Assembly: GCF_900105685.1 (NCBI RefSeq)
Contig: NZ_LT629781.1
Location: 744,001-808,000, forward strand
Reading direction: 5' to 3'
DNA: 64,000 bases
DNA from: Verrucomicrobium sp. GAS474
GTDB taxonomy: Bacteria > Verrucomicrobiota > Verrucomicrobiia > Methylacidiphilales > GAS474
Shown piece after piece: positions 9,501-16,932 of the stretch; position 1 is the first letter of the stretch, and every line of letters begins with the position of its first letter. The notes beneath the pieces were generated by a model that was given only the letters and a program-made list of their open reading frames with translations, ran no database searches and was not told the DNA's origin. A program made the translations under genes and the position numbers.

Positions 9501-9735
9501 TGCCGGGGATACCCGACATCGACGTTTCGAGCGGGAATGTGACCAGTTTTTCGATTTCCTCGGGGGCGAACCCCTTGACAGAACTGTTGATCTGGACCTG
9601 GATGTTGGTGATGTCGGGAACGGCATCGATGGGCAGCTGGGACGCGGACCAAAGGCCCGCGCCGAGGAGGGCGACGGTCGCCAGCAGGACAAAGACCCGC
9701 TGACGCATGGAGAATTCGAGAATCTTGGAAATCAT
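6586..9735 (-). CDS. czcA: Heavy-metal RND efflux pump, CzcA type
   Basis: A 1049-residue inner-membrane proton/metal antiporter of the HME-RND family. Two large periplasmic loops alternate with 12 membrane segments. The fourth segment reads GAIDFGLIIDGAVVIVEN and contains Asp404, Asp410 and Glu417, which match CzcA Asp402, Asp408 and Glu415 needed for proton coupling. This DFG...D...E pattern is typical of exporters of divalent cations (Zn, Co, Cd, Ni) and not of the Cu/Ag pump CusA. The start is 4 bases after the adaptor stop. With the CnrX-like sensor nearby, Co/Ni/Zn/Cd is the most likely substrate range. The family call is firm, the ion is inferred. Confidence 0.93.
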   Translation of the reverse strand: MISKILEFSMRQRVFVLLATVALLGAGLWSASQLPIDAVPDITNIQVQINSSVKGFAPEEIEKLVTFPLETSMSGIPGMVEMRSLSKFGLSQLTLVFEDGTDIYRARQLVSERMLGASEDLPRGVAPELAPITTGLGEIFYYIVDYKDGFAGKPETREQQLMELNQLHDYVIKPKLRTVQGIAEVNSQGGYEKQVVIQARPDRLFSTGVTFSEIADVVKENVENAGGGAVEIGGEQIAIRADGRVKNVEEIGNLPVKFRAGATPLKIKDVAEVGIGTSLRTGSATSNGKESVLGATLMLTGENSRVVAKRVAAKLKDIEKTLPEGVEIRTVYDRTELVDRTVATVERNLFEGAVLVVVGLLLLLGNWRAALIVSVAIPLSFLFAISGMVQTRISGNLMSLGAIDFGLIIDGAVVIVENIVRRLAERQHELKRVLSTEERMHTILSASKEVGSPTFFGVLIITIVYIPILSLTGVEGKMFKPMAETVIFALGGALLLALTLMPVLCSFILKGRISEGDNLAIRWLKALYRPALDFAIRRRWVVMGGALAVFALSLVVFFRLGAVFVPRLDEGSITANIIRPTSISLTAALAMQERTEQVLREKFPEVTRTFSRIGTAEVATDPMGINVADMYIFYKPQSEWRKVDGRRIGKEDLTNLMEKELQVEVPGQSLLFSQPIEMRFNEILEGTRADISVKIFGTDYDEIERIAGETRSILEKVPGAADVEFDALGRAPLLQINLNREASSRYNLHAKEINEVVTTALAGEEAGKLIEGNQRIPIVVRMPEESRKDRSVINSLPVRTAEGGYLALGQVATLSVDDKVNAITREFGQRRAAIMVNLRGRDVEGFVREAEQKVKEQVKLQPGYTIEFGGAFKNLQEARARLAVIVPVALLVIFVLIFMAFGSLRQALLVYSGIPLAVTGGIFALWIFGLPFSISAGVGFIALSGVAVLNGVMMVSYFNQLREKGRTVEEAVREGAMTRLRSVVLTAVVPNLGFLPMAFGHGAGAEVQRPLATVVIGGIVSATFLTLLLLPSLYVWVEGRTKKDIVSSQ

Positions 9736-9739
9736 GGGA

Positions 9740-10516
9740 TTATTCGCCTGCGCCGCTCTTGGTGGCGCGGAGTTCGATGAGGTAGAGAGTTTCGACGGAT
9801 TTGGCCGCCACGGTGGTTCCTTCCTGGAGGCCTTCGGTGACTTCGACGGCCACTCCCGATGCGGTGCCGACCTGGATCGGTTGGCGCAAAAGGCGGTCGC
9901 CGTTCTTCACGTAAGCGAAGGTTCCCGTCGCTGTCTTCAGAACAGCGGTGGCCGGGATGCTCAGGCCTTCGGGTCGGGAGGCCGCCGATTCGATTTCGGA
10001 GGGGACGAATGCTCCGACCGCCAAGCGGCCAGCGGGGTCCGGCACCTCGATCAGCATCTCGCTCTTGCCCGTGACGGCGTTTTGCGTGGTATCGATCTTC
10101 CAGAGGACGCCTTCCCTCGGCTCGCCTTTGAAACGGGCGACCAACCCGGGCTTCAGGCCGGTCAGGGTGTCCGAGGGAAGCGTTGCCGTCAGGTAGGCAA
10201 ACCCGGCCTTTTCTCCGCCGTACCGCAACGACGGTTCCGTTGCGGCACGATAAACCTGGGCCGTCACGGAAAGGCTCGGCTGAAAGGCCTGCTTTCCCAC
10301 CGCGACGAAGGCGAGGCCGATGGCGGCGCGGGAGCGCTCGCCTAGGAGTAAGCCTTTGCCGTCCTCGTAAGAGGGTTCGTCCGAGCCTTCCGAGGTGGGG
10401 GCCTCCGCATTTTTTCCCTCCGCGACGGACTTCGGCTTCTCGGAAACCGGTTTGTCGCAACCCGCGACCAGCATCGCCGCCAATGCCAATCCGAGCCAAT
10501 ACGGGGTGATCTTCAT
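9740..10516 (-). CDS. czcB: Periplasmic adaptor lipoprotein of the RND pump, short form
   Basis: The start at 10516 gives a lipoprotein signal with lipobox LVAGC (Cys20). At 258 residues it is far shorter than CzcB/CusB proteins (about 400-520). The C-terminal beta-barrel and membrane-proximal segments are present (LPSDTLTGLKPGLVARFKG, then IPATAVLKTATGTFAYVKNG), but the sequence passes straight from the N-terminal strand (LSVTAQVYR) to the barrel, so the lipoyl and alpha-hairpin section seems missing. The reading frame is intact and both neighbours couple tightly (ATGA overlap upstream, 4-base gap downstream), which argues against a pseudogene. Confidence 0.8.
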   Translation of the reverse strand: MKITPYWLGLALAAMLVAGCDKPVSEKPKSVAEGKNAEAPTSEGSDEPSYEDGKGLLLGERSRAAIGLAFVAVGKQAFQPSLSVTAQVYRAATEPSLRYGGEKAGFAYLTATLPSDTLTGLKPGLVARFKGEPREGVLWKIDTTQNAVTGKSEMLIEVPDPAGRLAVGAFVPSEIESAASRPEGLSIPATAVLKTATGTFAYVKNGDRLLRQPIQVGTASGVAVEVTEGLQEGTTVAAKSVETLYLIELRATKSGAGE

Positions 10517-11775
10517 TTCAGTTCTCCTTCGGCGTGGCCGGTAAGCAGTTCGATGTCGAGGATGTCGCTCCATGCGCTCAAGACCGCCTCGTTGCGGGAT
10601 TGTTGTACCGACAGATACCCCCGCTGCGTTTCCAGAAAGAGTTGGATGCCGATGACGCCGGTCCGATACTGGCGGTCGGCCAGCGCGGCGGCTTCGCGCA
10701 ATTCGGAGACGATCCCTTCCGGCGTCTTGGCAAGTTGCTTTTGAACCAGCTCGTAGGAGCGAAGCCGACGCAGGATCTCGGCTTCGGTCTTGCGGCGCGC
10801 GTCGAGGAGCAGCGCGTCGGCCTGCTCCCGCTTTGCTTTCGCCGCTGCGATGTTCCCCTGATTCCAGTCCCAGAGCGGCAGGGTGGTCGAGAAACCGATG
10901 CCAACGTTCTCCTCGTTGTCACCAGCCCGGTCTTGGCTGAAGAACGGCCCCACCGCGAAGTTCGGAGCGATGTCGAGTTTGGCGGCGGAGACACTACGAA
11001 CCGCCTTTTCCAGTTCGACGATCCGCGTCTTCAGCAATAGGTTGCCCGCGAGTCCTTGCAGGACGAGGGTATCTCGGTCCAGCGTCAAGGAAGGGAGGGA
11101 GAGTGGCGTCTTGATCCGCAACGGCTGGCTGGCTGGAAGGCCCAGCAGCCGGTTCAACTCCAGGGCCGCTTCGTCCCGTTGGCGCGTGGCTTCCCGAACA
11201 CCCTTCTGCAATTCGATCAGGCTCCCCTGGATGATCCGGAGTTCGAGGAATTGCTGCGTTCCGGCGGAGGACCGCTCGCCCAACAGTTTGACCAAGGCCG
11301 TGCTCCGCTCCTCGACCTCCCCGGCGGCCTCCGCCTGCTCGGAGGCGGCGAGGTATTGGTAGGCGAGGGAGCGGATCTGCCCGGCCAGTGCCAAGCGAAA
11401 CTGCCGTAGACCCAGCTCGGCGATTTCGATTTCCTTGTTGGCGATGGCCTTCCGCAGGGAACCCTTGCCCGGGAACTCAAAGGTCTGAGAGAGGGACGCG
11501 CTGCGGGTGAATCCGTCCGCGAGGGAGCCGGACTCGCCGTTCGTCACGCGCCGTTGGCCGTATTCCCCGGTAAACTCGGGGTTCTTCCACAAGCCCACCT
11601 TCGTACGCTCTCCTTTGGAGGCGGCGACTTCTGCCTCGTAGTATTTCATCTCGGCGTTCCGCGCGAAGCCCTGCGCCACCAGCTCCTCAACCGTGTATGA
11701 CACGGGTGGTGTCTCGGCCCAGCCGACTGTGTTCAAAAGGAGCAGAAATGCTCCAACCACTGTGATCTTCCTCAT
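10513..11775 (-). CDS. czcC: Outer membrane efflux protein of the RND pump, CzcC-like
   Basis: A 420-residue OEP-family protein with a Sec signal ending near GWAETPP. The text GLWKNPEFTGEYGQRRV and the paired helical repeats are typical of CzcC/CnrC, which form the outer-membrane duct of HME-RND pumps. Its stop overlaps the adaptor start (ATGA). A gene for a small exported protein ends 13 bases upstream. Alternative: a CusC-like protein, but the pump in the operon is of the divalent-cation type. Confidence 0.88.
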   Translation of the reverse strand: MRKITVVGAFLLLLNTVGWAETPPVSYTVEELVAQGFARNAEMKYYEAEVAASKGERTKVGLWKNPEFTGEYGQRRVTNGESGSLADGFTRSASLSQTFEFPGKGSLRKAIANKEIEIAELGLRQFRLALAGQIRSLAYQYLAASEQAEAAGEVEERSTALVKLLGERSSAGTQQFLELRIIQGSLIELQKGVREATRQRDEAALELNRLLGLPASQPLRIKTPLSLPSLTLDRDTLVLQGLAGNLLLKTRIVELEKAVRSVSAAKLDIAPNFAVGPFFSQDRAGDNEENVGIGFSTTLPLWDWNQGNIAAAKAKREQADALLLDARRKTEAEILRRLRSYELVQKQLAKTPEGIVSELREAAALADRQYRTGVIGIQLFLETQRGYLSVQQSRNEAVLSAWSDILDIELLTGHAEGELK

Positions 11776-11788
11776 CGAATACTCCGAA

Positions 11789-12247
11789 TTAGGATCGCGT
11801 GTCCGACTTCTTACAGTAGGCGTGCGGGTAGCCGTGGTAGACCACCCGGACCGCCTCGGCTCCGCGCACCTCGGAGGGCGCGAAGGAGACCGAATAAGGC
11901 CCCCTCGGCGACAGGGCCGGGGTTCCCGAAAACAGGACAGCTCCGGTTTTCATCGCGACCACCGTCCCGGCCTTGTTCAGCCACTCGACATGGACGTGGC
12001 TGGCCGGAGAACCCCCACTGTCCCGGCGCACCATGCCCCGGACGTAGATTTGGCCCTTGTAGGGCTCCGCTTCGGTCGAGAGGACCCGCCGCGTCTTGTC
12101 CTCGATGATGCGGACGTGCAGGGCGGGTTCGGTGGTTTTGGCGTTCAGCGTGGGGCTGCTTCCCGACAGGAAGACGAAGGCGAAGGCCACGGCGAAGAGG
12201 CCGAGGGAAATCTTCTGAGACAGATGTTTTGCGAAAGAGAGAGACAT
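11789..12247 (-). CDS. Small exported protein, HVHVE family (paralogue of the 3908 protein)
   Basis: About 152 residues; the start at 12247 (MSLSFAKHL) gives a Sec signal cleaved near TLNA. Unknown function. It shares with the 3908-4348 protein the segments EPYKGQIYVRGMV and SHVHVEWLNKAGTVV and a His-containing C-terminal end (YHGYPHAYC), in the same order. Each copy begins or precedes a metal efflux operon. It lies 13 bases before the CzcC-like gene and is probably the first gene of that operon. Confidence 0.7.
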   Translation of the reverse strand: MSLSFAKHLSQKISLGLFAVAFAFVFLSGSSPTLNAKTTEPALHVRIIEDKTRRVLSTEAEPYKGQIYVRGMVRRDSGGSPASHVHVEWLNKAGTVVAMKTGAVLFSGTPALSPRGPYSVSFAPSEVRGAEAVRVVYHGYPHAYCKKSDTRS

Positions 12248-12339
12248 ATTCTGATTCCAGGTAGCCGGAACGCACGAGGCGTACGGCATGGTTGAGACGC
12301 GATGCCCGATCCCGAAAGGGATGGGCGAGGGTCAGGAGA

Positions 12340-12358
12340 CGAGGGGGAAACCCCCTCG
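12340..12358 (-). terminator. Hairpin after the His/Cys-rich gene
   Basis: A perfect 8-base stem (CGAGGGGG/CCCCCTCG) with a 3-base loop begins 4 bases beyond the stop at 12363 in the minus direction. There is no long T-run, so termination strength is uncertain. Confidence 0.45.
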
Positions 12359-12362
12359 GGAA

Positions 12363-12677
12363 TCAGGACAGCTTCGGCGGCTGGTCGATGGCGTAGCAAG
12401 GCTCCTCGGGAGCCAGCGCCTTGCCCCAGGGGAAGGTTTGCTGGTGGGACAGCAAAGGACCATTAATCGAAATCGGAGAGGAAACCCGGAACAAGGACGG
12501 GTGTGCATGGGAACAGCAATGGCCATGGTCGTCCTTCTGTTGGCAAACATCTCCGGCATCGTCATGACAGCAGACCAATCCGGCCTGCTCTGTCGCAATA
12601 AAGCCTACTTGGCAGACGAAGACCGCCAACAGCAGCAACGCCAGCATCGGAAGCAGGCGGGCGAGGTGGCGGTTCAT
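12363..12677 (-). CDS. Small membrane-anchored Cys/His-rich protein
   Basis: A 104-residue protein starting at 12677 (MNRHLARLLPMLALLLLAVF), with one N-terminal membrane segment or signal. The following 30 residues hold a dense metal-ligand cluster: VCCHDDAGDVC and then DDHGHCCSHAHP. The rest is polar. It lies 47 bases after the stop of the P-type ATPase gene on the same strand and is probably co-transcribed. A role as periplasmic Zn/Cd/Cu buffer or pump accessory is inferred from composition only. Confidence 0.65.
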   Translation of the reverse strand: MNRHLARLLPMLALLLLAVFVCQVGFIATEQAGLVCCHDDAGDVCQQKDDHGHCCSHAHPSLFRVSSPISINGPLLSHQQTFPWGKALAPEEPCYAIDQPPKLS

Positions 12678-12724
12678 AGGGGTACGGTTAAGCCGGGGCG
12701 GCGAAATGTCAATCCGGGCGGTGC

Positions 12725-15004
12725 TTACGGCCGCAAAAGCCGCATGGCGTTCATCACGACGAGGAGCGTCGCCCCCGTGTCGGCGAGGATCGCGAGCCAA
12801 AGACTGGCATGTCCGGTCACTGCCATGGCCAAAAAGACTGCCTTCAAGGCCAGGGCGAAGCCGATGTTGAACTTGATGACGCCGACGGTGCGACGGCCCA
12901 GCCGGATCGCGTCGGCCACCTTGGTCAGGTCGTCCTGCATCAACGCCATGTCGGCGGTCTCGATGGCCGTGTCCGTCCCCGCCGCGCCCATGGCGATCCC
13001 GACCGTCGCCGTCGCCATGGCGGGGGCGTCGTTCACGCCGTCGCCGACCATGCCGACGAAGCCGTGGGAGCCGATGAGCTTTTTCACGTTCTCCACCTTC
13101 TGATCGGGAAGGAGGTCGCCGTGCGCCTCGTCGATCCCCGCCTTTTCGGCGATGGCGGAGGCGGTGCGCTGGTTGTCGCCGCTGAGCATGACCACCTTTT
13201 CGATCCCCGCCTTGTGCAGAGCCGCGATGGCTTCGCGGGCGTTCGCCCGGATGGCGTCGCCCACAGCAAGGATGCCCAGGACTTCTCCCGGACAACCATC
13301 GTGGGGACGATGGCCGACGATGACAACCGATTGGGCATCGGCCTCAATCTCGGAGAGCTTCTTTTCCAGGTCGGGGGTGCAGACGCCCAACTCGTGGGTG
13401 AAGCGGTGGTTCCCGACGAAGTAGCGATGGCCCTCCACCGTCGCCTCGGCCCCGCGCCCGCTCTTGGACTGGTATTGCTCGGCCTTGGGGAAGGCAATCT
13501 TCTTCTCGTTGGCGTAGGAGACGACTGCCTTGGCGAGGGGGTGTTCCGAGTGGGTGTCGATGGCGGCGGCGATGCGGACGATCTGGTTCTCGTCGTCGGC
13601 CTTCCAACGGACGATCTCCGTCACCCGGGGCTTTCCCTCGGTGATGGTGCCGGTCTTATCGACCGCCAGGGCCTTCAGGCGGCCCACGGCTTCCAGGACC
13701 GCCCCGCCCTTGATGAGGACGCCCCGCCGCGCCATGGCCGTCAGGCCGGAGACGACGGAGACCGGCGTCGAGATGACGAGGGCGCAGGGACAGGCGATCA
13801 CGAGCAGCACGAGGCCCCGGTAGATCCAGGTCATCCACTCCCCGCCGAAGGCCAGCGGGGGAATCAGGATCACAAGAAAGGCAGCGACCATGACGGCGGG
13901 CGTGTAATACCGGGCGAACTGATCGACGAACCGCTGGGAGGGGGCCTTCTGCGACTGCGCTTCCTCGACCAGATGGATGATCTTGGAGAGGGTCGTGTCG
14001 CTGTAAGCCTTGGTCGTCTCGATTTCGAGGGAGCCGTCCCCGTTGATGGTCCCGGCGTAGACCTCGTCGCCGGTCTTTTTGGCGACCGGCATCGACTCCC
14101 CGGTGATGGGGGCCTGATCGACGGAAGATTCGCCCCGGACGACCTTGCCGTCGAGGGGAATGCGCTGGCCCGACTTCACGAGGATAGTCGAGCCGGTTTC
14201 GACCTCGGCAACGGGAACCTCCTCGAAGGAATCGCCCTTCTTGAGGAGGGCCACCTCGGGGGTCAGCTTCATCAGGGACTGGACCGCCTTCCGGGCGCGG
14301 GTGAGGCTGAACGCCTCCAGCAATTCGGAGAGGGCGAAGAGGAAGGCGACCGCCGCCCCTTCCGACCACTGGTGGATCGCCAGCGCCCCGGCGACGGCGA
14401 CCGTCATCAGGACGTTCATGTCGAGGGAGAAGCGGGAGACCGCTCGGATCGCCTTGGGGACCACGAACCAACCGCCCGAGACGATGGCGATGGCGAAAGG
14501 AATGTCGGCAGCCCAGGCGGGGCCGAGCTTCATCCACCCCATGAGGAGGCCCAACCCCGTCGTGACGCCGGAGATCCCGACAGCGATCTGCCGCTGGCGC
14601 TTCAGACTGTCCACATCCTCTTCTTCCCCCGGGGCGTCGTCTCGGCTTCCTTTCAGGCCCGCCTTGGCGACGAGCTGGATCAGGTCGTCGGGAGAAACCG
14701 TCTCGTCGTGGCGCAGGGTGACCTTGCCCCCCATGAGGTTGACCTTCACCTCCCGGATGCCTTTCACGGGACGGAAGACCTGCTCCAACGCCTCCACCTC
14801 GTCGGCACAGTCCATCCCGGCGACGCGGAGGGTCGTTTCGAGATTGCCCTTTGACTCGGCGTTCAGGGCGATGCTCTGCGGCTTCGCGTCCGGCTTGCCG
14901 TGGTCATGATCGTGGCCGCAGCAGTCGCCCTTCTCCTTGTGGGAATGGTCGTGTTCGTCGTGGGAGTGATCGCCGTGGTCGTGATCGTGGGAATGGGGTT
15001 TCAT
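12725..15004 (-). CDS. zntA: Zn/Cd/Pb-translocating P1B-type ATPase
   Basis: A 759-residue heavy-metal export ATPase. The start at 15004 is chosen because the residues upstream are not conserved-looking and the promoter lies just above. In order: a His/Asp-rich N-terminus (HDHDHGDHSHDEHDHSH), one HMA domain with GMDCADE (only one Cys), the membrane CPC motif (ACPCALVIS), the phosphorylation site DKTGTITEG, the SEHPLA motif, and GDGVND. CPC with a His-rich N-terminus fits Zn/Cd/Pb specificity. It diverges from the MerR-type regulator at 15090 and has its own MerR-type promoter. The symbol names the family; cadA would be equally suitable. Confidence 0.92.
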   Translation of the reverse strand: MKPHSHDHDHGDHSHDEHDHSHKEKGDCCGHDHDHGKPDAKPQSIALNAESKGNLETTLRVAGMDCADEVEALEQVFRPVKGIREVKVNLMGGKVTLRHDETVSPDDLIQLVAKAGLKGSRDDAPGEEEDVDSLKRQRQIAVGISGVTTGLGLLMGWMKLGPAWAADIPFAIAIVSGGWFVVPKAIRAVSRFSLDMNVLMTVAVAGALAIHQWSEGAAVAFLFALSELLEAFSLTRARKAVQSLMKLTPEVALLKKGDSFEEVPVAEVETGSTILVKSGQRIPLDGKVVRGESSVDQAPITGESMPVAKKTGDEVYAGTINGDGSLEIETTKAYSDTTLSKIIHLVEEAQSQKAPSQRFVDQFARYYTPAVMVAAFLVILIPPLAFGGEWMTWIYRGLVLLVIACPCALVISTPVSVVSGLTAMARRGVLIKGGAVLEAVGRLKALAVDKTGTITEGKPRVTEIVRWKADDENQIVRIAAAIDTHSEHPLAKAVVSYANEKKIAFPKAEQYQSKSGRGAEATVEGHRYFVGNHRFTHELGVCTPDLEKKLSEIEADAQSVVIVGHRPHDGCPGEVLGILAVGDAIRANAREAIAALHKAGIEKVVMLSGDNQRTASAIAEKAGIDEAHGDLLPDQKVENVKKLIGSHGFVGMVGDGVNDAPAMATATVGIAMGAAGTDTAIETADMALMQDDLTKVADAIRLGRRTVGVIKFNIGFALALKAVFLAMAVTGHASLWLAILADTGATLLVVMNAMRLLRP

Positions 15005-15043
15005 GGGAAAAGGGATGCAAAGGATCGTTTTTGAGTTACGTTG

Positions 15044-15074
15044 AGTAAACACCCTGAAGCTACTTCAGGGTCAA
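15044..15074 (-). promoter_or_regulatory. MerR-type promoter and operator of the P-type ATPase
   Basis: On the minus strand, -35 TTGACC (15074-15069) and -10 TTTACT (15049-15044) are separated by 19 bases, the over-long spacer typical of MerR-family targets. Within it is a perfect inverted repeat, ACCCTGAAG-CTA-CTTCAGGGT (15051-15071). A regulator bound here would untwist the spacer when metal is present. The divergent regulator gene starts 16 bases away. Confidence 0.88.
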
Positions 15075-15089
15075 GCCCCTCCCAAAAAT

Positions 15090-15521
15090 ATGAAGATCGG
15101 AGAACTCGCCGAAGCCGCGCAATGCACGGTCGAAACCATCCGCTATTATGAGAAGGCGGGCCTCCTACCGAAGACGGACCGCACCGGGAACAACTACCGG
15201 CTCTACAGCCAGCGCCACCTGGACCGGCTCCGCTTCATCCGCAACTGCCGCTCGCTAGATATGTCCCAGGAGGAGGTTCAGTCCCTGCTGGCGCTGATGG
15301 AAAAGCCGGAGAAGGACTGCGATTCGGTCAACCACCTGATCGACGAGCATATCTCCCACGTCGAGATTCGGATCAAGGAATTGCAGGGCCTGAAGGAGCA
15401 GTTGACCTCGCTGAGAAAGCAGTGCGAAAGCAAGCGCCGGGTGAAGGAGTGCGGGATCGTCAAAGGCATTTCCTCGATGCGGGTGAAGGGAAAGGCAGTG
15501 GCTTCTTCTCACTTAGGATGA
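15090..15521 (+). CDS. cadR: MerR-family metal regulator, CadR/PbrR-like
   Basis: A 143-residue activator. The N-terminal winged helix-turn-helix is typical (MKIGELAEAAQCTVETIRYY, then YRLYSQRHLDRLRFI). Metal-ligand cysteines occur at 77, 112 and 121 (EKDCDSVNH, KQCESKRRVKECGIV), the pattern of CadR/PbrR regulators that sense Cd, Pb or Zn. It is divergent from the ATPase gene and shares its operator region. The C-terminal tail past residue 128 is unusual and not obviously conserved. Confidence 0.9.
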   Translation: MKIGELAEAAQCTVETIRYYEKAGLLPKTDRTGNNYRLYSQRHLDRLRFIRNCRSLDMSQEEVQSLLALMEKPEKDCDSVNHLIDEHISHVEIRIKELQGLKEQLTSLRKQCESKRRVKECGIVKGISSMRVKGKAVASSHLG

Positions 15522-15538
15522 AGGCAATCTAGCAAGAA

Positions 15539-15883
15539 TCAGGCGCAACCTGCCTGACACTGCTTCTCAAACCGTTTCATGTCCCGTTGAAGCTGCTTGT
15601 CAATGTCCCACACCTTGCAGAGGGCGTCCAAAGCCTCCAGCCACGCCTCCGGCAGCTTCTCGGCCAGCCGGTAGTGCATCCATGTCCCCTCCCGCCATCC
15701 TTGCACGAGTCCCGCTTGCCGTAGTATGCCAAGGTGCCGAGAGACCGCGTACTGGGGAAGTTCCAGAACGGCCATAATCTCGCAAACACACAGGGACTGT
15801 TCCTTTAGGATGCGAATAATCCGAAGGCGGGAGGGATCACCCAGGGCCTTCTGCTGACGGGCGAAGGATTCGAGATCGGGCAT
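15539..15883 (-). CDS. arsR: ArsR-family arsenite-responsive repressor
   Basis: A winged helix-turn-helix repressor of about 114 residues. The start at 15883 (MPDLESFARQ) is preceded by GGAGGAG about 12 bases upstream; an upstream ATG at 15952 would extend it by 23 residues without a ribosome site. The As(III)-binding CVCEI lies in helix 3, followed by the recognition helix around YAVSRHLGILRQAGLV. The end has further cysteines (EKQCQAGCA). It is divergent from the thioredoxin reductase gene, and the region between carries an inverted repeat suited to be its operator. Confidence 0.88.
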   Translation of the reverse strand: MPDLESFARQQKALGDPSRLRIIRILKEQSLCVCEIMAVLELPQYAVSRHLGILRQAGLVQGWREGTWMHYRLAEKLPEAWLEALDALCKVWDIDKQLQRDMKRFEKQCQAGCA

Positions 15884-15945
15884 GGCCCTACGATTCTCCT
15901 CCTCCCCCTCGAAGTCAATTCCGTAGACGCGAGATTGTTGCACGT

Positions 15946-15975
15946 TTGACATTCATGCGTAAAAGCGCATATGTA
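15946..15975 (+). promoter_or_regulatory. Candidate ars promoter and ArsR operator
   Basis: On the plus strand, TTGACA (15946-15951) lies 18 bases before TATGTA (15970-15975). Between and touching them is the inverted repeat ATGCG-TAAAAG-CGCAT (15955-15970). Binding of the repressor here would block the -35/-10 interval. The site is just upstream of the thioredoxin reductase start (15988). Confidence 0.55.
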
Positions 15976-15987
15976 TTAATAGGCCCT

Positions 15988-16917
15988 ATGCCTGAAAATC
16001 TTGTCATTATCGGTTCCGGCCCTGCCGGGTGGACGGCTGCCATCTATGCCGCCCGCTCGAACATGAAACCCCTTCTTGTCACCGGCCAACAACCCGGCGG
16101 TCTCCTGACGACCACCTCCATTGTTGAGAACTACCCCGGCTTTCCCCAGGGCGTGGATGGCAACGACCTGATGGCGGCCCTTCAGGAACAGGCCAAACGA
16201 TTCGGCACCAAGGTGCAGTACATGAGCGTTGTCGATCAGGTCGATTTCTCCCAGCGCCCCTTCAAAATCACCGTCGATGGGGAAGTGATCGAGGCCAAGA
16301 CAGTCGTTATCTCGACCGGAGCGGGCCACCGGCACCTCGGCATTCCCGGCGAACATGAGTTCGAAAACAAGGGCGTCACCTACTGCGCCACCTGTGACGG
16401 CGCACTCCCTCTCTTCCGCGACAAGCCTCTCGTCGTGGTGGGCGGGGGTGACTCGGCCTGTGAGGAGGCCACCTACCTGACGCGATTCGGTTCCATCGTC
16501 TACCTCGTCCACCGCCGGGATACCCTACGGGCTTCCAAGATCATGGCCGACAGGGTACTTTCCAATCCCAAGATTAAGCCCGTCTGGAACGCCGCCGTGG
16601 AGGAAGTTCTCGGCGAGAAAAGCGTTACCGGCGTCCGCCTCAAGGACACCGTGACGGGGGAGAGCCGCATCCTCGACTGCGCAGGGGTCTTCGTCGCCAT
16701 CGGCCACGTCCCCAACACCCAGCTCTTCAAGGGCCAGATTGACCTAACCGAAGCGGGCTACGTCGATTTGAAGGCCGGAAGCCGAACCAACATCGAAGGC
16801 GTCTTCGCGGCAGGTGACTGCGCCGATCACGTCTACCGGCAGGCGATCACCGCCGCAGGGATGGGGTGCGCCGCCGCCATCGACGCCGAACGCTTTCTTT
16901 CCCGCTCCACCACCTAA
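15988..16917 (+). CDS. trxB: Thioredoxin reductase in the ars operon
   Basis: An FAD/NADPH-dependent oxidoreductase of 309 residues. The start at 15988 (MPENLVIIGSGPAGW) puts the FAD-binding GxGxxG at the N-terminus; an upstream in-frame ATG would add 14 residues. The redox pair is CATCD (in YCATCDGALPLF), the NADPH site is VVVGGGDSACEEA, and GVFAAGDCAD closes the FAD domain. It is the first gene of the arsenic operon. Thioredoxin-coupled arsenate reductases follow, so it probably keeps thioredoxin reduced during arsenate detoxification. It may also be a second, specialised copy of the housekeeping enzyme. Confidence 0.93.
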   Translation: MPENLVIIGSGPAGWTAAIYAARSNMKPLLVTGQQPGGLLTTTSIVENYPGFPQGVDGNDLMAALQEQAKRFGTKVQYMSVVDQVDFSQRPFKITVDGEVIEAKTVVISTGAGHRHLGIPGEHEFENKGVTYCATCDGALPLFRDKPLVVVGGGDSACEEATYLTRFGSIVYLVHRRDTLRASKIMADRVLSNPKIKPVWNAAVEEVLGEKSVTGVRLKDTVTGESRILDCAGVFVAIGHVPNTQLFKGQIDLTEAGYVDLKAGSRTNIEGVFAAGDCADHVYRQAITAAGMGCAAAIDAERFLSRSTT

Positions 16918-16932
16918 ACCAAGGAGAACGCC

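Noticed and set aside
6586-9735. Calling the RND pump CusA (copper/silver)
   Set aside because: The fourth membrane segment has the DFG...D...E pattern of divalent-cation pumps, and the adaptor lacks a CusB-like Met cluster.
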